Counted from the first letter of the stretch, positions 35,451 through 49,800 are shown. The stretch is DNA of 64,000 nt from Microglena sp. YARC (GCA_022414725.1 CM039464.1:29566004-29630003), one strand, 5' to 3'. The notes: generated by a model from the sequence alone, not told the origin. Numbers and translations are program-made.

Positions 35451-35675
35451 AATTTTGTGTTCCAGTGTCAGTCGGTACCTACCGTCAGGATGCAAGTAGC
35501 CCTTGGCAGCTGCTGAAGCTCTGTCTGCATGTTACAGTCCAGGGGTAGGTGACATAGGCTAAAGGAACTTACCCAACCGTGATAGGAATGTTCAAAAAAG
35601 AAACAGCATTGGTGGACTGAACCCCAAACAATTGTTTTACAGACGGGGGCCCTGAGTTTGTGCTACAACTTGTTA
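35451..35675 (-). mobile_element. Family B repeat with an attached ARID-gene exon fragment
   Basis: 35526-35675 is a family B copy (- sense). The adjacent 35451-35525 closely matches 46649-46728 inside the ARID gene and includes a copy of that gene's exon 10 end and donor (ggtacctaccgtcaggatgc, aagtag). The fragment sits next to the element's simple-repeat tail, as after a 3' transduction. Confidence 0.7.
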
Positions 35676-35844
35676 GTCCCTTAGCTTACTTGGCTTACCC
35701 TGGACTGTTATATATATACATACAACATATGGCATGATAATAATTTACTTTGTTGAAAAAAGTAGTAAAGACCTCTTGTCGCAGGTTAATAGCTAGATGT
35801 AGACAAAGGGCAATTTGTGGGAGATGGTGCAAGAAGGCATTGAG

Positions 35845-36045
35845 TAATGATAACGCCTGGTGGGGTGTGGTATTAAGGGGGCCTCGTCTTACGGCGGTAG
35901 GGAAGGGGCTGCTACTTTACCTGGACAAAGCTACCATGGCGGTTGATAGCGGCCGCGAACACTAAGGCGCATCCCTAGGGATTCGAACCCGGCACCTTCG
36001 TCGTTCAAAGAACTCTGCCACTGAGCCATTCGTTGAACGGGGATG
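35845..36045 (-). mobile_element. tRNA-derived SINE, family A, head type 2
   Basis: On the - strand it has box A TGGCTCAGTGG and box B GGTTCGAATCC, both matching the pol III consensus, followed by the shared body ending ggcgttatcatta. It is flanked by ggcattga direct repeats (about 35837 and 36047). The head differs from the copies at 79, 39722 and 49872. Confidence 0.88.
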
Positions 36046-37001
36046 ATGGCATTGATATTACTGAAATGAATTAAATGGGCTACAGTACTTTTCCCAGCAT
36101 TGGGCTGAGTTGCTCTTCCACGACCACTTATCCTCAACATGCCTCTTATTTCCCTAGATGGCATGATTGTATTAACATATAGATCAGACAGTATGAGATA
36201 TGACATCGTATACGATATATAAAATAGTGTATGTTATGGTGTATATGGTCGATTTTATGGTGCTTCTCAGTGTATCTGGTCAAAAGTGTTCATAAGTGTT
36301 ATTAGAAACGTAGCGTACAAATATATTTATAGCACTCAAACTAGAGTACTGCTTCGTGTGCCTTTTGCTTACGATTTGTTGGGTACTAGTTCACTAAGTT
36401 TTTTTTCATTTAGCCAGTATTGATGGTTTGTATTTCATGCTAACGGGACAGTTTATGCTTATATATACAAACATACCCACATGTGTGTGTATTTATTGTA
36501 TTCCTTCACAGGCCTTCATGAAAAAGGTAATAGGATACAGTATTCGGTTTGTTCATGCAATACATTAGGAATGGTCGAAAGACCCCCACCCCCTCCCCTA
36601 CCCCCCTTCCCCCCAAATTGTATTCATGATGACATACCTATATATTGTTGTTGCATGTTTTTCAGCGAACTCTGGGCTGCTCACCATCTTCCCATTCCAA
36701 GTTCCCCCACGCGAAAGAGTTTGGTCTGTGGAGGACATGCCATGGTCCCTTGTCACTCCCTAGTCTCTTGCTTAATTGTGCCAATTTGTATTTTAAGAAG
36801 AATTGTTACAAGGTTTTATACGCTGGCACTGAGGCGTCTAACTGTGTGCAGACTACAATAATTCCCCGGTGTGATAGCCATGGCCACTTGGCCAGGTTTC
36901 GAACTCGAACCGATTATAGGCATGTCCAGGTCAGTACACAGACAGGATAACGACTTGTAGAGATCTTCATTGGCTTGTAGAGGTCTTCTTTCTTGTTTTG
37001 C

Positions 37002-37091
<90 letters not shown>

Positions 37092-38558
37092 ATAACGGGA
37101 TCGTCTTGGTTGAACAATGGCCTCCCTATGACAATTAATGCAGTGCTATCAAAATCCCGTGTTGAGCAGGGAAGGTCAACCTCCCTAAGGGGGGTCAACC
37201 ATGTCGGGTGGTCGGGGATCTCAAAGAGTTGGCAATAACAAACCACGCTCCAAAATACCACCGACTGGGTGACTGGTTCTCCACCTTTTTCTACCAACGG
37301 TAGCATGGTTGCACACAGTGATGTAGAACAAAGCGTGCTTTCGTGCATTGCATCTTTCCATCATAGCTTGTTTTTTCAATACCGGTAAAATATTACGTCG
37401 TGAATATGGAGACTCGTTTATAAATATCCTTACATAAATGTACACTGGTACATGTGGTCCTTGGGGCTTAGAGGATCAAGGTCAATGAGAGAGCAGACCT
37501 ATCTGGCGCGAGAACCTGGGAGATATAAACTGTTACATTTGTAGACATACATTTGTAGAAGCCCAAGTATTGGTCAATTTGGGGGGCCCTCCCATGTTTA
37601 TGCACGGTACCGCATCAATTCCATTCAAATATAACACGAAAAAAATAAAAATGCATAGCGCATCCACTCAGATTCCACTCATCCAATACAGGAGACAAAA
37701 TATATTTGGTGTCAGATATCCGCATTAGATACCTCGTGTCTCACACAAGGACTTCATATCGCATGGATTTATTAAAATAAAAGGATTTCCACCTTCAAGA
37801 GGACGGGCCTCCTTGCTCTAAATTGAGACACAGGGGATTTGGTCGGGGTTAAGTTCACTAGTGCTTGTTTGTTTAAAATGCCTTCCCGTTGGGGCAAGTT
37901 ATTTTAGCCTATTTGGCTACCCCTCAACTGGACTGTACAAATACAGAGGATTTTGTTAGCGAGAAAGACGAGGCCATTCATACAGCGGTAGGCGCCCGTA
38001 CCACAAATCCGTCCTCGGACAGGATTTATTCTTCACTTCTCTCGGCAGTACATCCTTCCTTGGACAGGATTGATTTTTCACGTGTTGATCTCAGAAGTAC
38101 ACATTTCCTTGGACAGTATTTATTCCTCACTCGTTGATCTCAGCAGTACACCCGTCCTTGCACAGGATTTATTCTTCACTTGTTGATATCAGCAGTACAA
38201 TTGTACATCCGTTCTTGGACATGATTTATTTATCACTTGTTGATCTCAGCAGTACATTCTTCTTTGGACAGAATTGATTCATCACTCATTGATCTCAGAA
38301 GCACATACTTCCTTGGACAGGATTGATTTTTCACTTGCTTTTCAGGCAGAAATGATGGGAAATAATTCAGGCGAGTCTCTTTAGACTATTTGGCTACCCC
38401 TGGACTGTAAAAATACATAAAAATACAGCTGTCCATGTAGGTTCATCAGTGCTTGTTGCGACAGGCTGCTCTGCAAGTGTGCGTGGAGTCGATTATATTT
38501 AGCCTATTTGGCCACGCCTTTACCTGCTAGAATGTAAAACACACACGGAGTCGAGGCG
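36046..38558. other. Intergenic region between convergent CFAP61 and ARID genes
   Basis: It contains a (CT)n tract of ~90 nt (36997-37089), a family C fragment (36655-36720), partial family B pieces (37865-37945, 38375-38415), a ~55-bp minisatellite of ttggacaggattgattc-type units (38020-38345, about 6 copies) and a copy of the ARID gene stop-codon edge (38424-38466). No gene seen. Confidence 0.7.
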
Positions 38559-41500
38559 TCAAACCGAGTTGTTCACTCGAATATACAGCTGCCCATGTAG
38601 TGTCATCAGTGCTTGGGCTGTTGCGGCATCTACCTCTCCTGGCAGCTGAATTTCCCTGCGGGAAATGAAATAGGTACTTGGTTGGGGAGGAATGTTGGTT
38701 TCAGGGTTTAGGGTTGTAGGGGGAGGAAGTAGAGGAGGTAGTTGGTTAGGCAGGAATGTTGGATTTAGGGTTCAGGGTTTAGGTGAAGGAAGCGTTACGG
38801 CCATGAAATAGGTAATTGGCTAGGCAGGAATGTGGCAAGTATAATGATGTTAATCTTGAATGCTGCAAGTAGCACCCCGAAGGCTACCAGGAGCACCACG
38901 GTGCTACGTTAAGACGCCGCTTCCTTTCCTTCAATATAACCATAGTCTGTACAGTTCAGGGGGTTCCATATAAGATGAACGACATTCCTTGTAGCAATCC
39001 TGATTACTGACCCATGATTTGGATGCCACGCCACACATTTCAAGATAACACTGATTATCACCTCTTGACTGGTTGCATGTTCCAAAGCTCAGAAATCCGA
39101 GGATCCTCAGGGTCAGCTGATATTGAAGCCAAAATCATCATATCATCATCATCATCATCATATGGTACGCCTCCTTACATACTATAAGTTACACCTTACA
39201 ATCTCCGAAGGGACAAATGCTCACCTCTTGATTAGTTGGATGTTCCAAAGCTCAGCACTCCGGGGATCCGCAGGGTCAGCTGATATTGAAACCAAAAGCA
39301 TCACCATTATCATCAACATCACATAGTATGCCTCCCTACATACTTTAAAAAAGGCCTAGAGGTGCGTGGTGTTAAGGGGACCCTCCCATACGCCGCAGCA
39401 GGGGAAAGTCACTATGGCAGACACAGTAAGTGTCACCCTCCAGGCGATAGAGGCTCCTCCATGCGACGCGTGGCAAGAATGCTGGTAGAGGAGCTTACAT
39501 ACTATATGTTCCGCCTTCTTACAATCTCCAGTCGGGACAAATGCTCACCTCCTAATCGGTTGGATGTTCCAAAGCTCAGCACTCTGTGGATCCTCAGGGT
39601 TAGCTGATATTGGAACCAAAAGCATCATTATCATCATCACACAGTACTCCTCCTTATGTAAATATATGTTACGCCATCTTACAATCTCGAGGCGGGACAA
39701 ATACAGTCTAGGGGTATCCAGATAATGATAACGCCTGGTGGGGCGTGGTGTTAAGGGAGCCCGTCGTACGCGGGTGGAGAGCGGTCTCCTACCTCAACTG
39801 GACAAGCTACCATCGCGGTTAACAACGACCTGCAACGCCAAGAGCGACCGAATGGGGAGTCGACCCCCCGACTCTTCATCCTCAAGCAATCTGGTCTACC
39901 ACTAGTATATCACATTGTATATCACTACAAGGGGCTTAGGGGTATCCATTTAACATGAAAATATTTCCTTATAGCAATTCTGATAACTGACCCACGATTT
40001 CGATGCCACACCACACATTTCAAACTAACACTGATTCTCACCTCCTGATAGGTTGGATGTTCCAAAGCTCAGCACTCTGTGGATCCTCAGGGTCGGCTGA
40101 TATAGACACGCGCCCATCATCCCAGCATTGGATGTTCACCTCGCCCTCCTACAGACACAATCAATGGTGGTGGAAATTAAAATGTCGCCAGCTTCTAATC
40201 CACGAGGGTGCAAAATATAACGTTTCTCACCATCTGCATATCTTTTAAGTGCAACGCGACAATCAATGGTGGTGCTTTGATGGTGACTTTCCCCAGCTGC
40301 GGCGTACGGGGGGGTCCCCTATACACCACGTCCCTCCATGCGATTTCTGTGTGTGTGGTGCTTTAGGTTTTACTTTGATTTAGACCCTTCGGTGGTTGTT
40401 AATGGCCTAAAGCAATTAGGTAGCGAGCATACTGTAAGAAGCACATTATGTAAGCAGGGGCCAAACTGAGAATCTAACATCTATCTAGAAGCAAGGGGCT
40501 CAGTGTATCGCAGCACTGAGGTGGGTATTAATGGCCTTAAGCAAGATGGTGACTAGTGGCCACATGGTATTAAAAGGTTTAGCGTGATGGGCCCATAACC
40601 TGTTGATGTAGAAGTCGGATGGAATTAGGCATACTATTTATTTATTACAAAGCTCACTGTGTAACCAGGAACCATGCTCAGAATCTCGTAACCAAGGGGC
40701 TCAGAGCATCTCAGCACCTTGTATACAAATCTGGGAACAAAGTAGCAGCAAGCATAAGTTAGGAAGCCAGCCCCCTCAAGCTCTCTCCTCGTACTACTAT
40801 TTATTTATTTATTAAGAAGCTCACCGTGTAACCAGGAACCATGCTCAGAATCTCGTAACCAAGGGGCTCAGAGCATCTCAGCACCTTGTATACAAATCTG
40901 GGAACAAAGTAGCAGCAAGCATAAGTTAGGAAGCCAGCCCCCTCAAGCTCTCTCCTCGTAATACTATTTATTTATTTATTTATTAAGAAGCTCACCGTGT
41001 AACCAGGAACCATGCTCAGAATCTCGTAACCAAGGGGCTCAGAGCATCGTAACACCTTGTAGCCATCACCCTCATGTCGCCACTGCAGGAAGTTGATATT
41101 GGTGTTAGAGGTTTTGTTTTTAGTTGTGGAAGGTATCTCATCGCAAGAGGTTTTATTTTTAGTTGTGAGTTCATTGTTAGTTGTGAGCTCATCGTTTTAG
41201 TTGTGAGTTCATCGTTAGAAGTGTTGTTTTTAGTTTTGAAAGGGATTTCACCCCAGGAGGTGGGTCTCCCGACACAAACCAGCGACACCGAGGATTCAGT
41301 TATAAAAATGACTCAAATAGTTTAGTTGGTCAGCCCTGGCCGAGTAATGCATCGCTACCAACAACCCTAGTTCCTAGCGTGGTGTTTTCCGTGTTCAGGT
41401 TGTCAAGTTTTTTTTTTTCCGGGACCTATTGCATATGCAGTAGTCAGGTCGGCCGCACATGCAGCTGTCACCTGATATCGACCGTATATGCACCTGTCAC

Positions 41501-44500
41501 CTGACATCAGTCTTGGTCTTGCTAATCTTTAGCCAGCACCCCTGAAGTCCCACCATGTACGCACCAGGGCCGACCATGAGGGGGGCCTGGGCACCCTGCT
41601 ATTTACCATTTGTTGGGGTTCAGCCCACCAGTGGTTTGTTGTATCAAGCCGTTCCCAATATTGAGGATTGGCAATTCTATTTAGCCTATTTGGCTTCGCC
41701 TTTACCGGCTAGACTGTATAAGCACATTCATATACCATTCACGAGAGTTCATTTCCGTGTTCAAAAATCCAGCAGTAAAACATTTAGGCCACATTTTGGT
41801 GGACCGCCACTCCCCTCCAATCGCCACTGTAGGCAATCGATGTTGGTGTTCCATCGTCAGGGGATATAACTCATATGGTATGAGCAGTATCACAGTAGCA
41901 CAAACTCAGGGCCCCCGTCAATAAACGATTGTTTGGGGTTCAGTTCATCAGTGCTTTTTCTTTTAAGCCCTTCCTATACAGTTGGGCAGGTCCCTTTAGC
42001 CTATTTGGCCTACCCCTGGACTGCAACATACATACCTACATGGTATGAGAGGATTCATTTTCATGATGAACCCCCCAGGATTCAACAATGTTTACTCATT
42101 TTGGTGTACGGTCGCTCTCATAATAGTTTTGGTACGATGTGCAACATCATCCGTTTCCCAATAAACATGTATTTTTTCATCTTGTTTGTATGTATGTCTG
42201 TTTTCATCTTGTATGTATGTCTGTTTTCATCTTGCATGTATGTATGTATGTATGTATGTATGTATGTATGTATGTTACAATCCTTGTTTGTATTTATGTT
42301 TGTTTGTATTTATGTTTGTTTGTATGTATGTTTTCGTCTTGTATGTATGTTACACATGTAAGGGGTAGCCAGCTACCATCTTATAGATTCATAAAATAAA
42401 TACATAAATAAAATATATAACCACATGTATACATAAAATATTATATTATATTATATTACATTACATTACATTACATTACATTATACTATATTCTATTCTA
42501 TTCTATTCCATTCTATTCTATCATATCATATCATATTACATTATATTACATTATATTATATATATGAGATAACTAAAATATATTCATACAGAGATAAGGT
42601 ATATTAGCATCTTCCAAGTATACTTGGAAGATGCAAATATACCTGATTATATCAATGTCTACCCCTCAACTGCAGGATATAATATCCATTACCACTGAGA
42701 TAGCTACCAGCATCTCTTGAGCTCACCTGCTGGGGCTTGGGGGTATTGAGAGCAAAGGTTTCAGTTTCATGTGCGGCACGCTCATGACTCATACCACCCG
42801 CTGGGGCCAACTCCTCTCTAGCACTGCCATCAGTCCTCCTGTCAACGCCCAGTGGGCTCCTGAGGCTGGCTTGGAGCGAGGAGCTTCCTGGGCGTGCTGC
42901 ACTAGCTGGGGAGAATGTGGGACTGTGCAGAGCGAACTCTTCAGCGAACTCGCGATAGTTGGCTGGAGGATCTGAACCATGCCCGCGTCCAGCGCTGGCT
43001 TCCTCCTCTTCATCGCTGAACAGGCCGGTGGAGATGTAGTCCGCACTGTACTTGCTGTACCTCGCCTGATACGCCCCTGACACCCTGTCTCCGCCTAAGC
43101 GAGTGCGCGGAGCAAGTGGAGACGATGGCAATGCGCGTACCATTGGTTCGGGCAGCTGTTCTTCAGTATCGGCCCTAGTGGAGCTCCAACGGCCTCTACC
43201 ACGCCCTCGCCCCCTGCCGCGCCCCCTTTTACCATCTTCCGCCACTGGCTTGAGCCTCGGCACAGTCTTATTCTGCTGTTCTGTGGCTACCTCTGAAGCC
43301 TCTCCCTCAATCTCGTTGAAGGGGCGTTTCTTAACTCGCCCCCCAGATTTGCCCTCACTTGACCTGGATGATTTAAAAAAGAGGTTGATCAAGTGATCAT
43401 GTAAAGTTTGGTGTTGTGCCCGCCTCGGCCTCGGCTCCCGGATTTGTCCTCGCTTTACCTCGATGGATTTTATCATGGGGTTTATTAATTAAAGGGTTGA
43501 TCAACTGATCGTGTGAACTTTGGGGCTGAGCCGGCCTTGCCAGATTTACCCTCACTCGACCTGGATGACTTTTAATTAGAGGTCGGCCAAGTGATCGTGT
43601 GAAGTTTGGGGTTGTACTGGTAGCTAAGCCAACCAGAGAGGAGCTTATACTAGGGTAATCAATTTCTCGGGTGCCTCGAGTGGCGTAAGTGGGCTGATAC
43701 ATTTTTCACCAAACACACACACACACACACACACACAATGGTCGACAGGTTCTGGTTTGGCTCCCACTGGACTGCAACAAAGTAAAAATACACTGGCATT
43801 GATGTCATTAATACATATACTATAAATAATATGATGTATAATATAATTAATTATAATATATAAACTATGATATAATGGACTATGATATAATAAACTAATA
43901 TAAACTATGATATAATAAACTAATCTAAACTAGGATGAAATATATTATATGAGAAACTATGATATAATATATGATCATATTTACAATATAATTACTATTG
44001 AATATAATAAACACCAAGTGCAGCATGGTACAAAGATATATTGCACATACATACATACGCAACACACACACACACATACACAAACATGTTACCAGGCTCT
44101 GGCTTGCCTCGGGCTACCTGGACTGCAACAGAGTAAAATACACTGACATTGATATCACCAATATAGTCATATATAATATATAATATACAATGTATGTAAT
44201 GTGTATAATATAATAATAATATAATTTAATGTGTATAATACAATCTAATGTATATACACACTACCATATCATATTATACTATATGTATGAACACGTAGTG
44301 CAGCAAGATACACATACGCATTGCGGGATAGCTAGCATGCTAGCTGCCATGCGGGGCTGCCATGTGGTGATCAAACAGCTGCATATCATAATTGCGCAAC
44401 CAAAGTTGACATCCAAAATACAAAGGCTGCTAACTTACTTCACAGCTTTTGGAATGCCCGAGTTTTTGCCCTTGGAAAAAAAGTTCAGGCTCTTCTTCTT

Positions 44501-46721
44501 CCTAACACCTGGCTGGACAGTGGCGGTGCCGCTTTCCCTCCTTCCTTCCTGCATAGTGGTGGTGGTGGTAGGGGGGTGGAGGTGGGGGGTGGGGGTGAGG
44601 ATGGTGGTACTGTTGGTGGGTAAGGTGATGGTGGTGGTGGTGGTGGTGGTGGTGGTACTGTTGGTAGGCTCTTCTTCTTCCTAGTAGCTGGCTGGGCAGT
44701 TGCGGTGCCGCTTCCCCTGATGATGACCAGAGATGATTATTATTATTATTATAATTACAAGTATATTAGTCCACATGTGCGTGCGATCAAGGTTAGACTC
44801 TTCACCTTAATGCAGAGTGGTCAAGGCAAAGGAACGAGGCCCATTTAAAAGGATTAATATTTCGAATCTGCAAATGAGCATGCATTGTGTGTGTAAGTGT
44901 GCGATTGACTCTAGCAGTCCACATGTGTGTGCAATCTTAGGTTAGGTTAGACTCTTAAGGTTCGGTTGTTATCTACTTTTTCGTGCTATCTTAGGTTAGA
45001 ATATTAAGGTAATGTTAGGATCTTATCTGTCCTAGCACCTGTCTGGACAGTTGTGGTGCTGCTTCCCCTCAATCCCTGCTGAAGGGTGGTGGTGGTGGTA
45101 GCTGGGTGGAAGCTGGTGTGTCAGTGTGTGTGGGGTGGTGGTGAGGGTGGGTGTGTGGGTGGGGGGGAGGGGGTGAAGGTGATGCTTGGGATGGTTGTGG
45201 TGGTGGTGTTACTGTTGGTAGGCTCTTCTTCTTTCTAGCTCCTGGCTGGACAGTTGTGGTGCTGCTTCCCCTCATTCCCTGCTGCAGAGTGGTGGTGGTG
45301 GTGGTGGTAGCTGGGTGGAAGCTAGTGTGTGTGTGTCAGTGTGTGTGTGTGGGTGGGGTGGGGGGGTGGGGGGTGAAGGGGATGCTTGGGATGGTGGTGG
45401 TGGTGGTACTGTTGGTAGGCTCTTCTTCTTCCTAGCACCTGGCTGGACAGTTGTGGTGCTACTTCCCATCATTCCCTGCTGCAGAGTGGTGGTGGTGGTG
45501 GTGGTGGTAGCTGGGTGGAAGCTGGTGTGTGTGAGTGTCAGTGTGTGTGGGGGGGTGGAGGTGTGTGTGTGTGGGGGGGAAGGTGATGATTGGGATGGTG
45601 GTGGTGGTGGTACTGTTGGAAGGCTCTTCTTCTTTCTAGCACCTGGCTGGACTGTTGTGGTGCTGCTTCCCATCATTCCCTGCTTCAGAGTGGGATACGC
45701 AATGGAAGGGAACATATCATAAAGGATTGCTTTTTTTCATCGCCAACTGTGCATGCATTGTGTGAGTATGCGTGAGTCTATTTGTCCTGAAATGTGCGTG
45801 TCTGGCGGTGGACAGAAAGGGGGTAGGAGGGGTTAGGGGATGGGGGGGTAGGGGTGGGGGTAGAGGGTGGGGAAGGGGGAGGAGGTGAGTTGGGGTGGGG
45901 GTAGGGGTAGGGGGTGGGGTAGGGGGTGGGGTTGGGGTAGGGTTGGAGATGGCAGTGGGGTTGGGGTGGGGGTTGGGGTAGGGGCTGGGGGTAGAGGTGA
46001 GAGTAGGGGTTGGGGGTGGCTGTGCGGTTTGGGGGTAGGGGTAGGGGTTTGGGTGGGAGTGGGGTGGGGTGGGGGTAGGAGTACAGATATGGGTGGGGGT
46101 AGGGGTAGGAGGTGGGGTGGGGTGGGGTGGGGTGGAGTGGGGTGGGGTGGGTATGTGTGATTGTGTGTGATGGTGGTGGGGATGTGTGTGTGTGTGGGGG
46201 GGGGGGGGGGGTGCTTAATACACATGATAAGGGAGCTTCATAGAAAGATGATGAGAGGGGGTGGCATGAAAGGTCTTACCGACGGAATGAGGGCAGCATT
46301 GGCAGCAGCCATTGCCGCAGCAGAAGGGCCGCTTTGTCTTTGGGGGTAGTACACGGAGCAACCAGATCCCCTTCCTGCATGCAGATCAGGGATACAATTT
46401 GTGAATTTGAATTGATCCCTTCCGGCATGATCAGCAGATCAGGGATACAATTTGTGAATTTGAATTGATCCCCTTCCGGCATGATCAGCAGATCAGGGAT
46501 ACAATTTGTGAATTTGAATTGATCCCCTTCCGGCGTGATCAGCAGATCAGGGATACAATTTGTGAATTTGAATTGATTCCCTTCCGGTATGATCAGCAGA
46601 TTCCATTTTTGCAACAATTTCCATTTTGTTTCAATTTTTATTTCCAATTTTCAATTTTGCGTTCTAGTATCAGTCGGTACCTACCAGCAGGATGCACGTA
46701 GCCCTTGGCAGCTGCTGAAGC

Positions 46722-46800
<79 letters not shown>

Positions 46801-49800
46801 GTCTGTCTGTCTGTCTGTCTGTCTGCCTGCCTGCCTGCCTGTTACAATCCAGGGGGAGGTCAAATAGGCTAAAGGAACTTTCCTAACCGTGATAGGAAGG
46901 GCTAAAAAGAAAAGACATTGGTGAACTGAACCCCCCAAAGTCGTATTGCCGACGGGGTCCCTGAGTTATGCTACAGTGATAATTTAACTCTACGATTAGA
47001 ATTAAATCATCTTTCCACATGGGATGATAATGTAATTTTGCGATTCTTATGGCATTTTTCCATCAATGTAGAAGAGTATTTCCATTCTTCAAAGGAATCA
47101 GGATTCATGACCAGCTTCATGCTCGAGTATTGAAGCTCTGTCTGTAAATACAATTCAGCACATTCTAGAACCTTCCTGCCCCAAATCGAAACCTGTAACG
47201 GTTTCTCCTATGGGCCCTTGATCCCGAATTGATCATGTCCACGGTGCATGATCAGGCGCACCCATACCAGATAAGGGTTTGTAATTGTTTTGCCATCTTG
47301 TATACGACAAGGGCAGTACCATAGATAAGACAAGGGTCTGAAATTGTGTTCCAGTGTCAGTAACAAAAAGCATCATAGCGAACATTAGAGCCATGAAGGG
47401 TCTTCGAATTTAACTTCGTGGTTGGTCCCAGTGAAAGCAAACGGGCTGGCCCCCTCAACCTCACGCCTCGTAACAAGGCGCACTATTTATTTATTACGAG
47501 TTCAATTGACGCTAATGGATAAAAGGCACCTACCATCAGGATGCAAGTAGTTAGAAGCTCCGTCCATTGCTAGTGCATCTATATCATCTTCGACCATCTG
47601 CACAATAGGGTGTATGCACAGTCAGAATCAGTTGGCTGGAGGAAGTTGCCCATATTTGTAAATCCCCGAATCTCAAAAGTAATGTGGAAAATTATAACTT
47701 GCCCATACTTGTAACTCTCCAAATCTCAATGGTAGCGTGAGAAATCAAAAGTTGCCCATACTTGTAACCTTCAAAATCCCAGATGTGAATGTGGAGAAAG
47801 GCTTGATTGGGCATATTCTAATTATACATACAGTACCTTACATTCTATTACATCAGTGGTGAATGTGGAACAAAAGGCTTAATCGTGCATCTGCAGTGCT
47901 TGTGTGGACAAGATGCAGCAGTTGGGCATATGCACAGTCAAAATCTTTTGGCTAGAGGAAATTCCCAAATTTGCAAACTTCAAAATCTAGAGGAACTTGC
48001 CCATAATGGTAACCCTCAAAATCTCTGAGGTGAACATGTAACAAAGGCTTAATCATGCATCTGCAGTCCTTGTGCGGACAAGATGCAACAGTAGGGCATA
48101 TGCACAGTCAAAATCATTTGGCTAGAGGAAATTCCCCATACTTGCAAGCCTCAACATCTCAGTGGTGAATGTGGAACAAAGGCTAAATTAGGCAGCTGCA
48201 GTCCTTGTGCGGAGAAGATGCAACAGTACGGCATATACACAGTCAAAATCATTTGGCTGGAGAAAATTCCCCATATTTGTAACTTCCAAAATATAGAGCA
48301 ACCTGCCCATATTTGAAAGCCCCCAAATCTCAGTGGTGAATGTGCAACAAAGGCTTAATTAGGCAGCTGAAGTGCTTGTGTTGACAAGATACAACAGTAC
48401 AGCATATACATAGTCAAAATCATTTGGCTACAGGAACCTGCCCATATTTGCAGGCCCCCAAATCTCAGTGTTGAATGTGAAACAAAGGCTTCATTAGGCA
48501 GCTGGAGTGCTTGTGTGGACAAGATGCAACAGTTGGGCATATGCACAGTCAGATTCATTTGGCTAGAGGAACTTGCCCATATTTGCAAGCCTCAAAATAT
48601 CAGTGGTGAATGTGGAACAAAGGCTTAATTAGGCAGCTGAAGTACTTGTGTGGACAAGATGCAACAGTTGGGCATATGCATAGTCAGATTCATTTGGCTA
48701 GAGGAACTTGCCCATATTGATAACCCTCAAAATCTCAGTGGTGAATGTGGGACAAAGCCTTTATTATGCATATTATAATTATAAATATATATTATAACAT
48801 CTCAGAGATGAAAGCGAAGCAGAGGCTTAATCATGCATTTTATGATTATAAATGTATTATATTATACAATCGAGATGAATGCGTAACAGAGGCTTAATCA
48901 TGCATATATAATGACACGTATAATATATTATAAAAAATCAGTGGTGAGTGTGGAACAAAGGCCTAATTATGCACATTATACCTATAAATATATTGTATTA
49001 TAAAATTGAGATGAATGCGTAGCATAGGCTCTATTATACAGCTGAAGTACTTGTGTGGACAAGATACGATATGTCTTATATTCAAAAAATAAAAGTCATG
49101 TTTATGTATGTATTTGAACAGTCCAGGGGTAGCCAAATAGGCTAAAGGTACTTGCCCAACCACAAAACAGGAAAGGGACGTCCGTGGTCACGTCAACTGA
49201 CATCATCAATACACCATGCAAACAATCAATCATGATCACTGTAGCACGAACTCAGGCCCCCCGTCGGTAAAACAATTGTTTGAAGTTCAGTTAATCAGTG
49301 CTTTTTCTTTTGAAGCCCTTCCTACTACGGTTGGGCAAGTCCCTTTAGCCTATTTGGCCTACCCCTGGACTGTAACATACATAAAAACGATCAAGCTTGG
49401 CTTTGGTTCAATGGATAAGCCCCATAACCAGCAGAAATATATTTCCCAGTACAGTCTGATGAAGTCCCAATTGAAGCTTCTTAAACTCATTGTTCTCCTA
49501 TTTACGGTTAGAAAAATCCATTTAGAATTCAAGGCCCTAACTAGATGGCTTACTGTATTATACATATTAAGGCTGTTCTCTAGCTGCCTGTCTAATTGTT
49601 TCTCACTTCTGAATGAAGGTGTTTATGTTTACTGTGCGGCTGGAACGCAACTTAATTGTGCTGATGATGTTGATATCGATGTTGTTGCTGATTATGACAT
49701 TTTCCTGGTGCCCTACTGGACTCCAAACGTGCCCAAATGTGTAACACCGTTCACTAGACTTTCAGTTTGCCCATGGACTACAATACAGTCAATCGGTTCT

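Noticed and set aside
42430..42560. AT-rich run as a possible origin or matrix attachment site
   Set aside because: It is a plain TATTA/ACATT microsatellite; nothing beyond composition supports a function.
46280..46374. Phase-0 reading of ARID-gene exon 11 ([16 protein letters not shown])
   Set aside because: Exon 10 ends in phase 1, giving instead [20 protein letters not shown] and phase 0 for exon 12; the alternative breaks the frame.
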